Of a stretch of 64,000 bases of DNA, positions 53,936-63,040 are shown piece by piece. Both the position numbers and the translations under genes were made by a program. This stretch comes from Scandinavium sp036495715 (GTDB lineage: Bacteria; Pseudomonadota; Gammaproteobacteria; Enterobacterales; Enterobacteriaceae), in NCBI GenBank assembly GCA_036495715.1, contig DASXML010000075.1, forward strand, positions 1 through 64,000, given 5' to 3'. The notes below the pieces were generated by a model. The model was given only the letters and a program-made list of their open reading frames with translations. It made no database searches and was not told where the DNA came from. The first letter of the stretch is position 1. Each line of letters starts with the position of its first letter.

Positions 53936-55348
53936 ATGACGTCATCGCGTTTTCTGCCCGTAGTTTCCGGCGTGCTGATGATGGCATTCGCCACCTCAGC
54001 CTGTGCCGTGGATACATCGCTCAATGCCTCCGGTGCCTCGGTTAGCGGGGCGGTGAACGACGGATTGTTCTACTCCATCGGGGGAGGCTCTGTGATTTCA
54101 CCGCCTCCGGGTCGTAACAGCATGTCGCATATTGGCCTGAATGGTGACTGGAGCAGTGATTTGATGTGCGGCAATTTTGACCTGAAAACAACAGTGGGCA
54201 ATCAGCTCAATGGTGTCACCAGCGGGTTTAAAGACCTGATGGGGAATGTTATTCAGGGGGCGACCGGGGCGGTAATGAGCCTGCCTGCGATGGCCATTCA
54301 GCGTGCGAATCCGGGGCTGTACGAAATGCTGACAAACGGTGTGTTACAGGCAGGCTTAAGCTTTGATAAAGCACTGCTTAATTGTCAGAGCATGTCCAAA
54401 AAACTTGCTGATTATACGCTCGGCAGTAAATGGCAGCAGGCAGCCGTATCCGAAGAGTACAAAGATATTGTGGCTTCCGGTAATGGTGATGCGGTCTCAA
54501 GCGACCAGCAACTCCAGAAAGCGACCGGTGAAGAAGGTGTGACATGGATTGGCGGCCAGAAGCGTGGAGGCAGAGGGCAGCAGGCAATACAGCCCACGCA
54601 CGATCTTGCAAAAGCAGGCTACAACATGATGAACAGCCTGCCCGTGACCAGTAGCGACAGTGTCGAAGCCGGTAACTGTACCGGAACCGCTTGCCTGCGT
54701 TATCCCACTTCGGATGCAGCAGCTGCCGCTGTTGTAAAAGTTCTGGGGGACCGTTCCATCCGGACCTGCCGGGATACCAGCACCTGCTCCAGTGGGGGGA
54801 TGGACGATCAGCCCGGTAGCACCGTCGCCGGCACGGGTTTTTCACCCATTCTCGATGATGCAGCGCAGGATAACCTCCAACAGCTGACGAAGCTGGTGAA
54901 TGGGCAGTTGCCGCCCACGGGAGAAAACCTTTCAGCGCTTAAAACGGGCTCTCTGGTGGTGACCCGTAATGTCATCCTGGCGTTGCGGGATGATCCTGAT
55001 AAAGCCGCCCTTGTGCAGCACCTCGCGGGTGAGTTGGCAATGGCGGACACCGTTGAGATGGCGCTCACTATGCGTCGCATACTGACCACCGGGGAGTCCG
55101 AGCCAAATGCGGCGGAGCAACCGGAGGCCATTGCCGAAGGCGATCGTCGTATCGATGCGCTCGATCGTGAACTCAATGCCCTGCGTAATGAAATGGAACT
55201 GCGCAAGGCTATCAGTAATAACAGCCTGCTTACCACGCTCGACAGACAAAGCCTTCGCAACCAGGACAACCAGCTTCAACAGAAAAGCGGCAATGAGGAT
55301 CAGGGTTTTGGCCTGATGAGTAAACCTCATGAAGCCGGAAGCCAGTGA
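53936..55348 (+). CDS. TIGR03755 family ICE protein (TraH-like)
   Basis: 470 residues from the ATG at 53936 behind GAGG; an upstream frame at 53858 is a shadow. Signal peptide ending SACA, then GGGSVISPPPGRNSMSHIGL, a Gly-rich middle with paired Cys, and a C-terminal coiled coil (about 410-445, RRIDALDRELNALRNEMEL). Periplasmic pilus-assembly protein. Confidence 0.83.
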   Translation: MTSSRFLPVVSGVLMMAFATSACAVDTSLNASGASVSGAVNDGLFYSIGGGSVISPPPGRNSMSHIGLNGDWSSDLMCGNFDLKTTVGNQLNGVTSGFKDLMGNVIQGATGAVMSLPAMAIQRANPGLYEMLTNGVLQAGLSFDKALLNCQSMSKKLADYTLGSKWQQAAVSEEYKDIVASGNGDAVSSDQQLQKATGEEGVTWIGGQKRGGRGQQAIQPTHDLAKAGYNMMNSLPVTSSDSVEAGNCTGTACLRYPTSDAAAAAVVKVLGDRSIRTCRDTSTCSSGGMDDQPGSTVAGTGFSPILDDAAQDNLQQLTKLVNGQLPPTGENLSALKTGSLVVTRNVILALRDDPDKAALVQHLAGELAMADTVEMALTMRRILTTGESEPNAAEQPEAIAEGDRRIDALDRELNALRNEMELRKAISNNSLLTTLDRQSLRNQDNQLQQKSGNEDQGFGLMSKPHEAGSQ

Positions 55349-55349
55349 T

Positions 55350-55688
55350 ATGAGACCTAGCAACACAACGTTTCGTATTCGCCAGGTGCTCTGCTTCCTG
55401 CTGGTTGTTGCACTGATTTTCCTGTTTTGCATGGTGCTGGCAGCGGTTGCCATTAACAACTATCCAGATGGCCAGAAACTTCGGGCAGGATTGCACTCCT
55501 GGCGCTGGCACCTCTTCGGCTGGCGTCTGCTGCTCTATAGCGGAATAGCGGTTGTGTGGCAGAGAAAAATACGTCCGCTGATACGGATTAGGCCATCGGA
55601 TGTGCGTTGCCGTTTACTGAGAGCGGAGATACTTGCTGTGCTGTTTATTCTGGCGGCGGAGTGTATTTCATGGATATCGATTCTGTGA
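55350..55688 (+). CDS. Small ICE membrane protein
   Basis: 112 residues from the ATG at 55350, one base after the upstream stop. Three predicted membrane helices (about 12-35, 52-70, 90-110). Position between TraH-like and TraG genes is typical for a small accessory membrane protein. No named family recognised. Confidence 0.65.
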   Translation: MRPSNTTFRIRQVLCFLLVVALIFLFCMVLAAVAINNYPDGQKLRAGLHSWRWHLFGWRLLLYSGIAVVWQRKIRPLIRIRPSDVRCRLLRAEILAVLFILAAECISWISIL

Positions 55689-55698
55689 GAGAGGCGAA

Positions 55699-57231
55699 AT
55701 GACAGCGAACAGTTACCTTGAGTATTTTCTCGTTCTGTTTGGCTGGATGATGAACAATGCCATGTGGGGCATTCTCAGCAGTTCAGGACTCTTCGCGCTC
55801 CCTTTGATTTTTAAAATCATGGGGGTCTGGCTGAAAATCAGGGAAGAAGGCGCGGATGAGGGGAATAAGGGAGTGCTCGCGATGCCCCGAATTGAGCATA
55901 CTATTTATGTTTCGTTCCTGGTCATGCTGTTCTGCTGCTTTCCCCTGTTGCCCGTCGATATCAGTACGCTGAAATTTGATACCTCTTACGCGAAACAGTG
56001 CGGTATCAGTATGGCCGCGCCACAAAACTCAGGTTATCAGGGGCTGGTCAATGATTTTGACGGGCGTACTGCGGAGGTGCCGGTCTGGTGGTACCTGCTG
56101 CACATGATGACCAAAGGGACCACGCAGGCCATGATCGCGGCGGTGCCTTGTGGCACGCAGCTCCGGCAGATGCGTTTTGATGTGCAGAACACCAAAATCC
56201 GGGATCCCGTGTTGCTCCAGGAAGTACAGAATTTTGCCAGCCAGTGCTATGCGCGGGCGTACTTCAGGCTTAAAAGCAGTAATAACCAGCTTGGCGATGC
56301 CACAGTCAACGCGGTTGGCTGGATAGGCAGTAGCTACTTTATGAACACGCCTGGCTATTACGATTACTACACGGCCATGACCCCTCGCGGACAATGGCCC
56401 TATAACAGTCAGCGCGACAGTGGTTACACTGATACCGGAGAAGGTGGCTACCCGTCCTGTAAAACCTGGTGGTCTGATGGTTCTCAGGGACTTCGCCAGC
56501 GGGTGCTGGCAAGCTTTGGTGATGATACCCGTATTGAGATGCAGCGCCAGTTTCCGGGAAATCAGTGGCAGGAAGTGGCATTGCGCTGGCTGGTGAGTCC
56601 CCGTAATGCCGGGTTGTCGGGGGAAGGGACGACTTATGCTGTGGGTAGCGCGGATACCACCACCGGACTTACCGGAAATCTTACGCGCCTGGCCTCGACG
56701 GTCGGGATTGGGCTGAAGCAGTTTGAGGCACTGCCAGGGTTTGATGCACTTAAACAAGCGCTGCCGATGATCCAGGCCCTGTTGCTGATGATGATTATCA
56801 CGGTTACCCCTGTGCTGATGATGTTCAGCGCCTACGAGCCCAAAACGATTGTGACGATCTCCTTTGCGATGTTTGCGCTGCAGTTTGTGACGTTCTGGTG
56901 GGCGCTGGCGGGCTGGCTTGATGATCGGCTTATCACCATTCTCTATGACAGCATGGATCAGCAGGGGATTGCGAACAGCGATGTGCCTATGGCCAGTTTT
57001 TTCAGCTCGACAGCCGATGGCTGGATCATGAACCTGGTATTGGGGATGATGTATGTGGTCTTCCCGATGTTCTGGGTAGGGATGCTGGGCTGGATTGGTG
57101 TGAGATTAGGCGAGATAACACAATCGGTTACGAAGGGCTCAGAAATGCCTTTGCAGGCAGGGCAGCAAGGATCCAGTGCACTACAAAAAGTGGGGCAAGC
57201 AATTATCACCAAAGGGAGTAAAGGACATTGA
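55699..57231 (+). CDS. traG: Conjugal transfer protein TraG (N-terminal domain family)
   Basis: 510 residues from the ATG at 55699 behind AGAGGCGA. Three membrane helices at the N-terminus, a periplasmic loop with several Cys (about 100-340) and membrane helices at about 365-480 (MIQALLLMMIITVTPVLMM, IVTISFAMFALQFVTFWWAL). It matches the N-terminal domain of F-type TraG; the long C-terminal exclusion domain of F TraG is absent. Mating-pair stabilisation or VirB6-like channel. Confidence 0.85.
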   Translation: MTANSYLEYFLVLFGWMMNNAMWGILSSSGLFALPLIFKIMGVWLKIREEGADEGNKGVLAMPRIEHTIYVSFLVMLFCCFPLLPVDISTLKFDTSYAKQCGISMAAPQNSGYQGLVNDFDGRTAEVPVWWYLLHMMTKGTTQAMIAAVPCGTQLRQMRFDVQNTKIRDPVLLQEVQNFASQCYARAYFRLKSSNNQLGDATVNAVGWIGSSYFMNTPGYYDYYTAMTPRGQWPYNSQRDSGYTDTGEGGYPSCKTWWSDGSQGLRQRVLASFGDDTRIEMQRQFPGNQWQEVALRWLVSPRNAGLSGEGTTYAVGSADTTTGLTGNLTRLASTVGIGLKQFEALPGFDALKQALPMIQALLLMMIITVTPVLMMFSAYEPKTIVTISFAMFALQFVTFWWALAGWLDDRLITILYDSMDQQGIANSDVPMASFFSSTADGWIMNLVLGMMYVVFPMFWVGMLGWIGVRLGEITQSVTKGSEMPLQAGQQGSSALQKVGQAIITKGSKGH

Positions 57232-57253
57232 TGTGACCTATCAGCATGGATAA

Positions 57254-57532
57254 CTATAAATCACGATCATCTACTTTTATGTCACCAATGTAAAAACCAT
57301 ACCCACAATGCCCGTCTCGATAGCCATCAGAATCAGTTGAAGATTCTTTAGGCTCTGGGATTGAAATTATGATGAAGCCGAGAGCCTTTAGCACACTGGC
57401 GATTAAATCAATAGATCCCATTTGAACATTGCGGATGAGCTCTTTGTAATCATTCTTCTTCATTCGGTAGCCAGTACTTCTACGAGAGCAAATCTGGGCG
57501 ATATCGTCAGGGTCAAAGCGATCTGGAGTCAT
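57254..57532 (-). CDS. Small hypothetical protein
   Basis: 92 residues from the ATG at 57532. The frame is open upstream to a GTG at 57739 (161 residues), but that would overlap the DUF2913 gene by 67 bases. Sequence starts MTPDRFDPDDIAQICSRRS and has a helical middle (DYKELIRNVQMGSIDLIASV). No family recognised. Convergent with traG. Confidence 0.45.
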   Translation of the reverse strand: MTPDRFDPDDIAQICSRRSTGYRMKKNDYKELIRNVQMGSIDLIASVLKALGFIIISIPEPKESSTDSDGYRDGHCGYGFYIGDIKVDDRDL

Positions 57533-57672
57533 GTGGAACCCACTGTAAAAATTTAAATAGGCTGGCAACAGTATAGTCACGGATTGTGTGCATTTCATGT
57601 TCTGCGGTATTTTCTTAATCGCTCCTGATTCTTCCAGAAAATGCCTGAGTGAATATTTTCTGTTTATCAGGA

Positions 57673-58266
57673 TCAGGGAGCGAGAGCGATCGTTAAGGCA
57701 AAGAGATTGCCTTGTTCCTGAGTAGCGCTCCAGCCACACCTACCCAGTAGTGCCTGAAAGCCAGATACGCTGCCCGTGAGCCGGATTTGCACAGGGCTAC
57801 ATTGCTTTCCTGAATCATCAAAGGCGGCATCGAGAGAAGATTTAAGAACATAGACGCCATTGATTTCCGCACTCAGCGACAGTTGCCGTCGACCTTGCCA
57901 CTGTTCATCGGACAGTACCTGATAAACCCATTGGTACTGCCGGGCTGTATCCAGCGCATGGCTGAGTCTGTACAGGTCTGGTTGTTCTTCCAGACTGCCG
58001 GTGGTCGCATTCCACAGAAAATTGAGTTTGAACGGCAGCTTCGCTTGCACGCCCTGCGTTCTTCCTTGTTTCAGCAACCATTCGATGTCACGAGCGACAA
58101 GGCGTGAAAAGCGTCGGGTTCGCTGGGCTTCGGCGAGCCAGCGGGTGAGGAATATATTTTCCTGGGCCTCAGAGGCTGCTTTGCCATCCTGGCGAGCGGT
58201 GTGAAGGGCTACCAGTGCACACCAGGCCATATGCGCTGTTGCCGCTGTCTTATCTGTGTCAGTCAT
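57673..58266 (-). CDS. DUF2913 family protein
   Basis: 197 residues with a GGGAA site. Start AHMAWCALVALHTARQDGKA, middle DIEWLLKQGRTQGVQAKLPF and QYQWVYQVLSDEQWQGRRQL agree with DUF2913, a family I know mainly from Salmonella and other enterobacterial islands and plasmids. Function unknown. Last recognisable ICE-type gene before the T6SS. Confidence 0.72.
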   Translation of the reverse strand: MTDTDKTAATAHMAWCALVALHTARQDGKAASEAQENIFLTRWLAEAQRTRRFSRLVARDIEWLLKQGRTQGVQAKLPFKLNFLWNATTGSLEEQPDLYRLSHALDTARQYQWVYQVLSDEQWQGRRQLSLSAEINGVYVLKSSLDAAFDDSGKQCSPVQIRLTGSVSGFQALLGRCGWSATQEQGNLFALTIALAP

Positions 58267-58944
58267 GCTATTCCCGTAATGCTGTGATATTGCGTTCGAT
58301 TATAACAAATTCATTGTCCATACATACACGATGAGGAACATGGAAAGTCTGAGCATCGTGAGCTACTGTGCGACTCATGCTTCCTCGGGAAGGGATACCA
58401 TCGTTCTGGTGGGTGAGGAGGGTACAGGGCGTGGCTTTCTTCGCGGACGTGAATTATGTTCGTCGATCGGACATTGAAAAGCCTGACAGCTATACTTAAT
58501 TATATTTGTCGGGTGAATGAGTTTTCCTGCGCTATTAATTAAGTGAATTAGTTAAGTTGAAACCCTCCAGTGTTAATGGTTGCTTAAATATTCATGAGGT
58601 GAATGATTTGTCATCAGACGTTGGTGTGCATATTTGAATGTCTATCTTTAGGATATTTCACATCATGTTTTGATGTTCAGATCGCAATTCATTTTCTGAT
58701 TGCTTCAAAATTTAAAATTAAACACATTAACATGTGCTTATGCTGAAGTTGTGTAATCGCAGGTGCCACACGGCCTGATGTGTAAATAAGGAAAAAAGTA
58801 TTCAGATACTGAATTAACTAATCGGTTTCGTCCTGTTTACATACTAAATTAGCGGCGTGATAATGAAAGGCCTGCCGTTATATCTGTTGCATGCCATTAT
58901 CATCCGGCAGGAAGCCCATTAAACATTTACAGGAGAGTAAGCGG
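58267..58944. other. 680-bp gap between the ICE genes and the T6SS cluster
   Basis: AT-rich leader of the tssB operon. A 45-codon frame at 58340-58477 (starts MESLSIVSYCATHASSGRDT) has an upstream AGGAA and might be a small gene or remnant; too weak to call. Overlapping inverted repeats (GATAATG/CATTATC and CCTGCCG/CGGCAGG) lie about 40-90 bases before tssB and could be an operator. No tRNA-Phe repeat found here. Confidence 0.5.
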
Positions 58945-59442
58945 ATGAGCCAGAGCTTCCAAAATGAGATACCCAAGGCGCGTGTTAACATTTCGTTGGA
59001 TTTACACACGGGAGGCGCGAAAAAGAAGGTTGAGCTCCCGCTTAAGCTGCTGAGCGTCGGCGACTTCAGCAACGGTAAGTCCACCGGCGCCCTGTCGGAA
59101 AGAAGTAAAATAAATGTTAATAAAAACAACTTCGATTCTGTGCTCTCAGAACTAAATCCTGAAGTAAATCTCACCGTCAAGAATACCCTCGCGGGCGATG
59201 GAACAGAAGAAAATATTCGTCTGGGTTTCCAGAATATGAAAGATTTTGAACCCGAGCAGATTGCGCGCCAGATACCGCAGTTAAAGGCAATGTTGTCTAT
59301 GCGTAATTTGCTGCGCGACCTCAAATCCAACCTTCTCGATAATACCACGTTCAAACGGGAGCTGGAGAAAATTCTGAAAGACCCGACATTGAGCGACGAA
59401 CTGCGCAATGAACTTAACGCGCTGGCCCCGTCCCAGGATTAA
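58945..59442 (+). CDS. tssB: T6SS sheath small subunit TssB
   Basis: 165 residues from the ATG at 58945 behind AGGAG. Family segments: PKARVNISLDLHTGG, KVELPLKLLSVGDFS, FDSVLSELNPEVNLTVKN and LLDNTTFKRELEKIL. TssB and TssC form the contractile sheath that drives the Hcp tube out of the cell. First gene of the operon. Confidence 0.95.
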   Translation: MSQSFQNEIPKARVNISLDLHTGGAKKKVELPLKLLSVGDFSNGKSTGALSERSKINVNKNNFDSVLSELNPEVNLTVKNTLAGDGTEENIRLGFQNMKDFEPEQIARQIPQLKAMLSMRNLLRDLKSNLLDNTTFKRELEKILKDPTLSDELRNELNALAPSQD

Positions 59443-59482
59443 TACGCAATTACTGGAAATATTAACGGAATAACTGGAAATA

Positions 59483-61033
59483 ATGCTCATGTCAGTCAAT
59501 AACGAATCTCAGAACCAGGCCGCAGGCGCAACCCTTGAAAAAACGTTGCCACAGGGCGGGGTCTATGCCTCACTGTTCGATAAAATTAATCTGGAGCCTG
59601 TTTCCGAAATGGACTCCATTAATGGCTATGATGACAATACGGTGATGGCCGAAACCTCGGCGAATGCCCGTGTGACGGCTGCCGTTCAGGTCTTTATGCA
59701 GTGCCTGCAGAAGTCCGGGCAAAAAGTAGAGCGATTAGATAAGACCCTGCTGGACTCTCACATCGCCGAGCTGGACTTTCAGATCAGCCGCCAGCTTGAT
59801 GAAATAATGCACCATGAAGAATTTCAGCGCGTAGAAGGTGTCTGGCGTGGACTGAAATCCCTTATTGACAAAATCGATTTTCGTCAAAATGTAAAAATCG
59901 AGCTGCTGGACCTGTCTAAAGAAGACCTCAGAACCGATTTTGAAGACAGTCCGGAAATTATCCAGAGTGGATTGTATCGTCAGACGTATATCGCAGAATA
60001 CGATACTCCGGGTGGGGAGCCTATTGCCGCAGTAATCTCTGCTTACGAGTTCGATGCTTCGTCTCAGGATGTGGCGCTGATGCGTAACCTATCAAAAGTG
60101 TCGGCCGCTGCCCACATGCCATTTATCGGCTCTGCCGGTCCGGCGTTCTTTTTGAAAGAAAATATGGAGCAGGTGGCCGCGATTAAAGATATCGGCAACT
60201 ACTTTGACCGTGCCGAGTATATCAAATGGCAGAGTTTCCGCCAGACCGACGATTCACGCTATATGGGGTTGGTGATGCCGCGGGTACTGGGTCGTTTACC
60301 GTATGGCCCGGACACTGTGCCGGTACGCAGCTTCAACTATATCGAAGAAGTGAAAGGCCCGGATCACGATAAATACCTGTGGACCAATGCCTCCTTCGCC
60401 TTTGCCGCCAACATGGTGAAGAGCTTCATCAACAACGGGTGGTGTGTACAAATCCGTGGCCCGCAGGCCGGCGGTGCCGTTCAGGACCTGCCGATTCACC
60501 TGTACGATCTCGGTACCGGCAATCAGGTGAAAATTCCGTCAGAGGTCATGATCCCGGAGACTCGTGAATTTGAGTTCGCCAATCTGGGATTCATTCCGCT
60601 GTCCTACTACAAGAATCGTGATTACTCCTGCTTTTTCTCAGCGAACTCCACGCAGAAACCTGCCCTGTACGACACCGCAGATGCGACGGCCAACAGCCGC
60701 ATTAACGCCCGTCTGCCGTACATCTTCCTGCTGTCCCGTATCGCCCACTACCTGAAGCTTATTCAGCGTGAAAACATCGGCACCACCAAAGACCGCCGCA
60801 TGCTGGAGCTGGAATTGAACACCTGGGTCAAATCGTTGGTGACGGAGATGACGGATGCAGGCGACGAACTGCAGGCGTCTCACCCACTGCGCGATGCGAA
60901 AGTGACCGTGGAAGACATCGAGGACAACCCGGGCTTCTTCCGCGTGAAACTCTATGCCGTGCCACACTTCCAAGTGGAAGGGATGGACGTCAATCTGTCA
61001 CTGGTCTCCCAGATGCCGAAAGCAAAATCCTAA
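59483..61033 (+). CDS. tssC: T6SS sheath large subunit TssC
   Basis: 516 residues (ATG at 59483; a second ATG at 59489 is equally possible). Helical N-terminus followed by the conserved core (MHHEEFQRVEGVWRGLKSLI, FRQTDDSRYMGLVMPRVLGR, GWCVQIRGPQAGGAVQDLP) and the C-terminal end NPGFFRVKLYAVPHFQVEGM. Partner of TssB in the sheath. Confidence 0.95.
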   Translation: MLMSVNNESQNQAAGATLEKTLPQGGVYASLFDKINLEPVSEMDSINGYDDNTVMAETSANARVTAAVQVFMQCLQKSGQKVERLDKTLLDSHIAELDFQISRQLDEIMHHEEFQRVEGVWRGLKSLIDKIDFRQNVKIELLDLSKEDLRTDFEDSPEIIQSGLYRQTYIAEYDTPGGEPIAAVISAYEFDASSQDVALMRNLSKVSAAAHMPFIGSAGPAFFLKENMEQVAAIKDIGNYFDRAEYIKWQSFRQTDDSRYMGLVMPRVLGRLPYGPDTVPVRSFNYIEEVKGPDHDKYLWTNASFAFAANMVKSFINNGWCVQIRGPQAGGAVQDLPIHLYDLGTGNQVKIPSEVMIPETREFEFANLGFIPLSYYKNRDYSCFFSANSTQKPALYDTADATANSRINARLPYIFLLSRIAHYLKLIQRENIGTTKDRRMLELELNTWVKSLVTEMTDAGDELQASHPLRDAKVTVEDIEDNPGFFRVKLYAVPHFQVEGMDVNLSLVSQMPKAKS

Positions 61034-61049
61034 GGCGGGGTGAGCAGGG

Positions 61050-62387
61050 ATGAAAATTTATCGCCCACTTTGGGAGGATGGGGCCGCTCTGGCCCCGCAA
61101 CAGTTCCAGCAGCAGGCCCGCTGGAGCGAACACGTTGCCGACATGGTTGCCCGGATGGGTATTTCTCATCCCTGGGGCGTGGTGGCGGCAGAATTTGATG
61201 ATGCCGCACTGGCGCTCTCGCGCCTGAATGCCACCCGTCTGGTGGTGCGCTTTCAGGACGGTACCCTTGTGGATACCGACCTGGCAGATACCCTTCCTCC
61301 GGTCTGTGATTTGTCTGTTGCCGCCGGCAGTGAAGCCGTTGACGTGGTCGTCACGCTGCCGCTGCTGAGTGCCAGCGGCGGCAACCTTGATAATGGCCAG
61401 GACAGTGAACGCCCGCGTCGCTGGAAAGCGGAGCGTGTGGTGGTGCAGGAGCTGGCCGGGCATGAAAGCGGTGAGCTCGCGATCCTGCGTAATGCGCTGA
61501 CCCTGCGTCTGTCCAGCCAGGAAAATACGGCATACCTGACCTGTCCGGTGGCCCGCCTGGTGCGTAATGCACAGGGGCAGTGGAGCCGTGACCCGACCTT
61601 TATCCCGCCGATGCTGTCTGTTGCTGCCAGTTCGTGGCTTGCCACCGAACTGGGTGACCTGCTGGTTCGCCTGCAGGCACGCCGTCGTCGCCTGATGGCC
61701 ATGCGCCGTGAAAGCAATGAGCGGATGGCCGACTTTGCGGTCGCGGATGTCTCTTTGTTCTGGCTGCTCAATGCCCTGAACAGCGCCGAGCCGGTGCTGA
61801 CGGAACTGCTGCAGACGCCTGATCGTCACCCGGAACTGCTGTACCGCGAACTGACCCGTCTGGCCGGGAGTCTGCTGACCTTCTCACTGGAGCACGACGC
61901 GGGCGATATTCCTGCTTATCAGCACGATGCACCAGAGCGGGTGTTCCCGCCGCTGCTGGCTCTGCTCGACAAGCTGCTGGAAGCGAGCCTGCCGTCGCGG
62001 GTGGTGAGTATCCACCTGGAGCATCAGGATCAGATCTGGAAAGGTGCCCTGCACGATGCGCGCCTGCGCGAAGGGGCAGACTTCTATCTCTCTGTACGCT
62101 CCTCCATGCCGAACCATGAAATTCAGACGAAATTCCCGCAGCTGTGTAAAGCAGGCAGCTTTGATGATGTGTCCGACGTGGTGAACGTGGCTCTGAGCGG
62201 GATGGTTATCAAACCGCTGACCCATGTTCCGGCCGCTATCCCGTTGCGCCTTGAGAACCAGTATTTCTCGCTGGATTTGAGTACTGAGGCGGCTCGCGCA
62301 ATGCTTGAAATGGGCAGCTGCACCTTCTACACCCCGCGCTCACTGGGGGATGTGAATCTTGAACTCTTTGCGGTGCTGCGCTCATGA
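61050..62387 (+). CDS. tssK: T6SS baseplate subunit TssK
   Basis: 445 residues. Start KIYRPLWEDGAALAPQQFQQ is the typical TssK opening (phage receptor-binding-protein shoulder). The C-terminal half contains VSIHLEHQDQIWKGAL and the family end LENQYFSLDLSTEAARAM. It links the baseplate to the TssLM membrane complex. Overlaps tssL by 4 bases. Confidence 0.93.
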   Translation: MKIYRPLWEDGAALAPQQFQQQARWSEHVADMVARMGISHPWGVVAAEFDDAALALSRLNATRLVVRFQDGTLVDTDLADTLPPVCDLSVAAGSEAVDVVVTLPLLSASGGNLDNGQDSERPRRWKAERVVVQELAGHESGELAILRNALTLRLSSQENTAYLTCPVARLVRNAQGQWSRDPTFIPPMLSVAASSWLATELGDLLVRLQARRRRLMAMRRESNERMADFAVADVSLFWLLNALNSAEPVLTELLQTPDRHPELLYRELTRLAGSLLTFSLEHDAGDIPAYQHDAPERVFPPLLALLDKLLEASLPSRVVSIHLEHQDQIWKGALHDARLREGADFYLSVRSSMPNHEIQTKFPQLCKAGSFDDVSDVVNVALSGMVIKPLTHVPAAIPLRLENQYFSLDLSTEAARAMLEMGSCTFYTPRSLGDVNLELFAVLRS

Positions 62388-63037
62388 ATAAATCCGAACT
62401 CAGCCAGACAGAACGCATTTTCTACCCGGGCTGGCTGATGGCCAGCCAGCTGCGCGGCGGGCAGGAAGTCCGGGACGGGGAAGGGCTCTATCGCCGGGCC
62501 TGCCGTCTGGTGCAGGAGGCGAAAGCGGCGCTCACGGAGGCCGGTTACAGCGACATCAGCCGTGACCATATGGTGTATGCCCTGTGTGCCCTGCTTGATG
62601 AGAGTGTGATGAACCGGGGAACCACCGACGATGGTTATCTGACCTGGCGCCGTGACCCGTTGCAGGCACACTTCTTTGGCACCCTCAATGCCGGTGAGGA
62701 ACTGTGGGAATGCATCCGCAACCTGCTGAAAGAAACCGCGCCTGACGCCGCTGTCCTGACCTGCATGTACCGGACCCTGCAGCTGGGGTTCGTCGGTCAG
62801 TATCGTGCCCAGGATGATGAGCGCCGGGAAGATATTGTTCGCGCGCTCGCGGAACGGGTGCCGGCCTTCACGCTTGCCCAGGACGCGCCCATTGTTGCCC
62901 GGGCATCACGCCTGCGCAGTGGTCGTCGCGGGTACTGGCTGACCTGGATTGTGGCCGCTGTTGCCCTGGCAGCGCTCTGGTTCTTCCTTTCGTCTTCGCT
63001 TACCGACCTGGTAAGCCAGACTGTCAGGCCGGGGTAA
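62384..63037 (+). CDS. tssL: T6SS membrane complex protein TssL (DotU/IcmH)
   Basis: 217 residues, the short form. Cytoplasmic DotU domain (about 15-170) with YALCALLDESVMN and LQLGFVGQYRAQDDERRED, then one C-terminal membrane helix (about 186-206, YWLTWIVAAVALAALWFF). No C-terminal OmpA-like peptidoglycan-binding domain, so anchoring must come from another protein; the next gene is the likely candidate. Confidence 0.93.
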   Translation: MNKSELSQTERIFYPGWLMASQLRGGQEVRDGEGLYRRACRLVQEAKAALTEAGYSDISRDHMVYALCALLDESVMNRGTTDDGYLTWRRDPLQAHFFGTLNAGEELWECIRNLLKETAPDAAVLTCMYRTLQLGFVGQYRAQDDERREDIVRALAERVPAFTLAQDAPIVARASRLRSGRRGYWLTWIVAAVALAALWFFLSSSLTDLVSQTVRPG

Positions 63038-63040
63038 GCG

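Noticed and set aside
58340..58477. 45-codon frame before the T6SS
   Set aside because: Too short and without recognised homology; recorded in the gap entry only.
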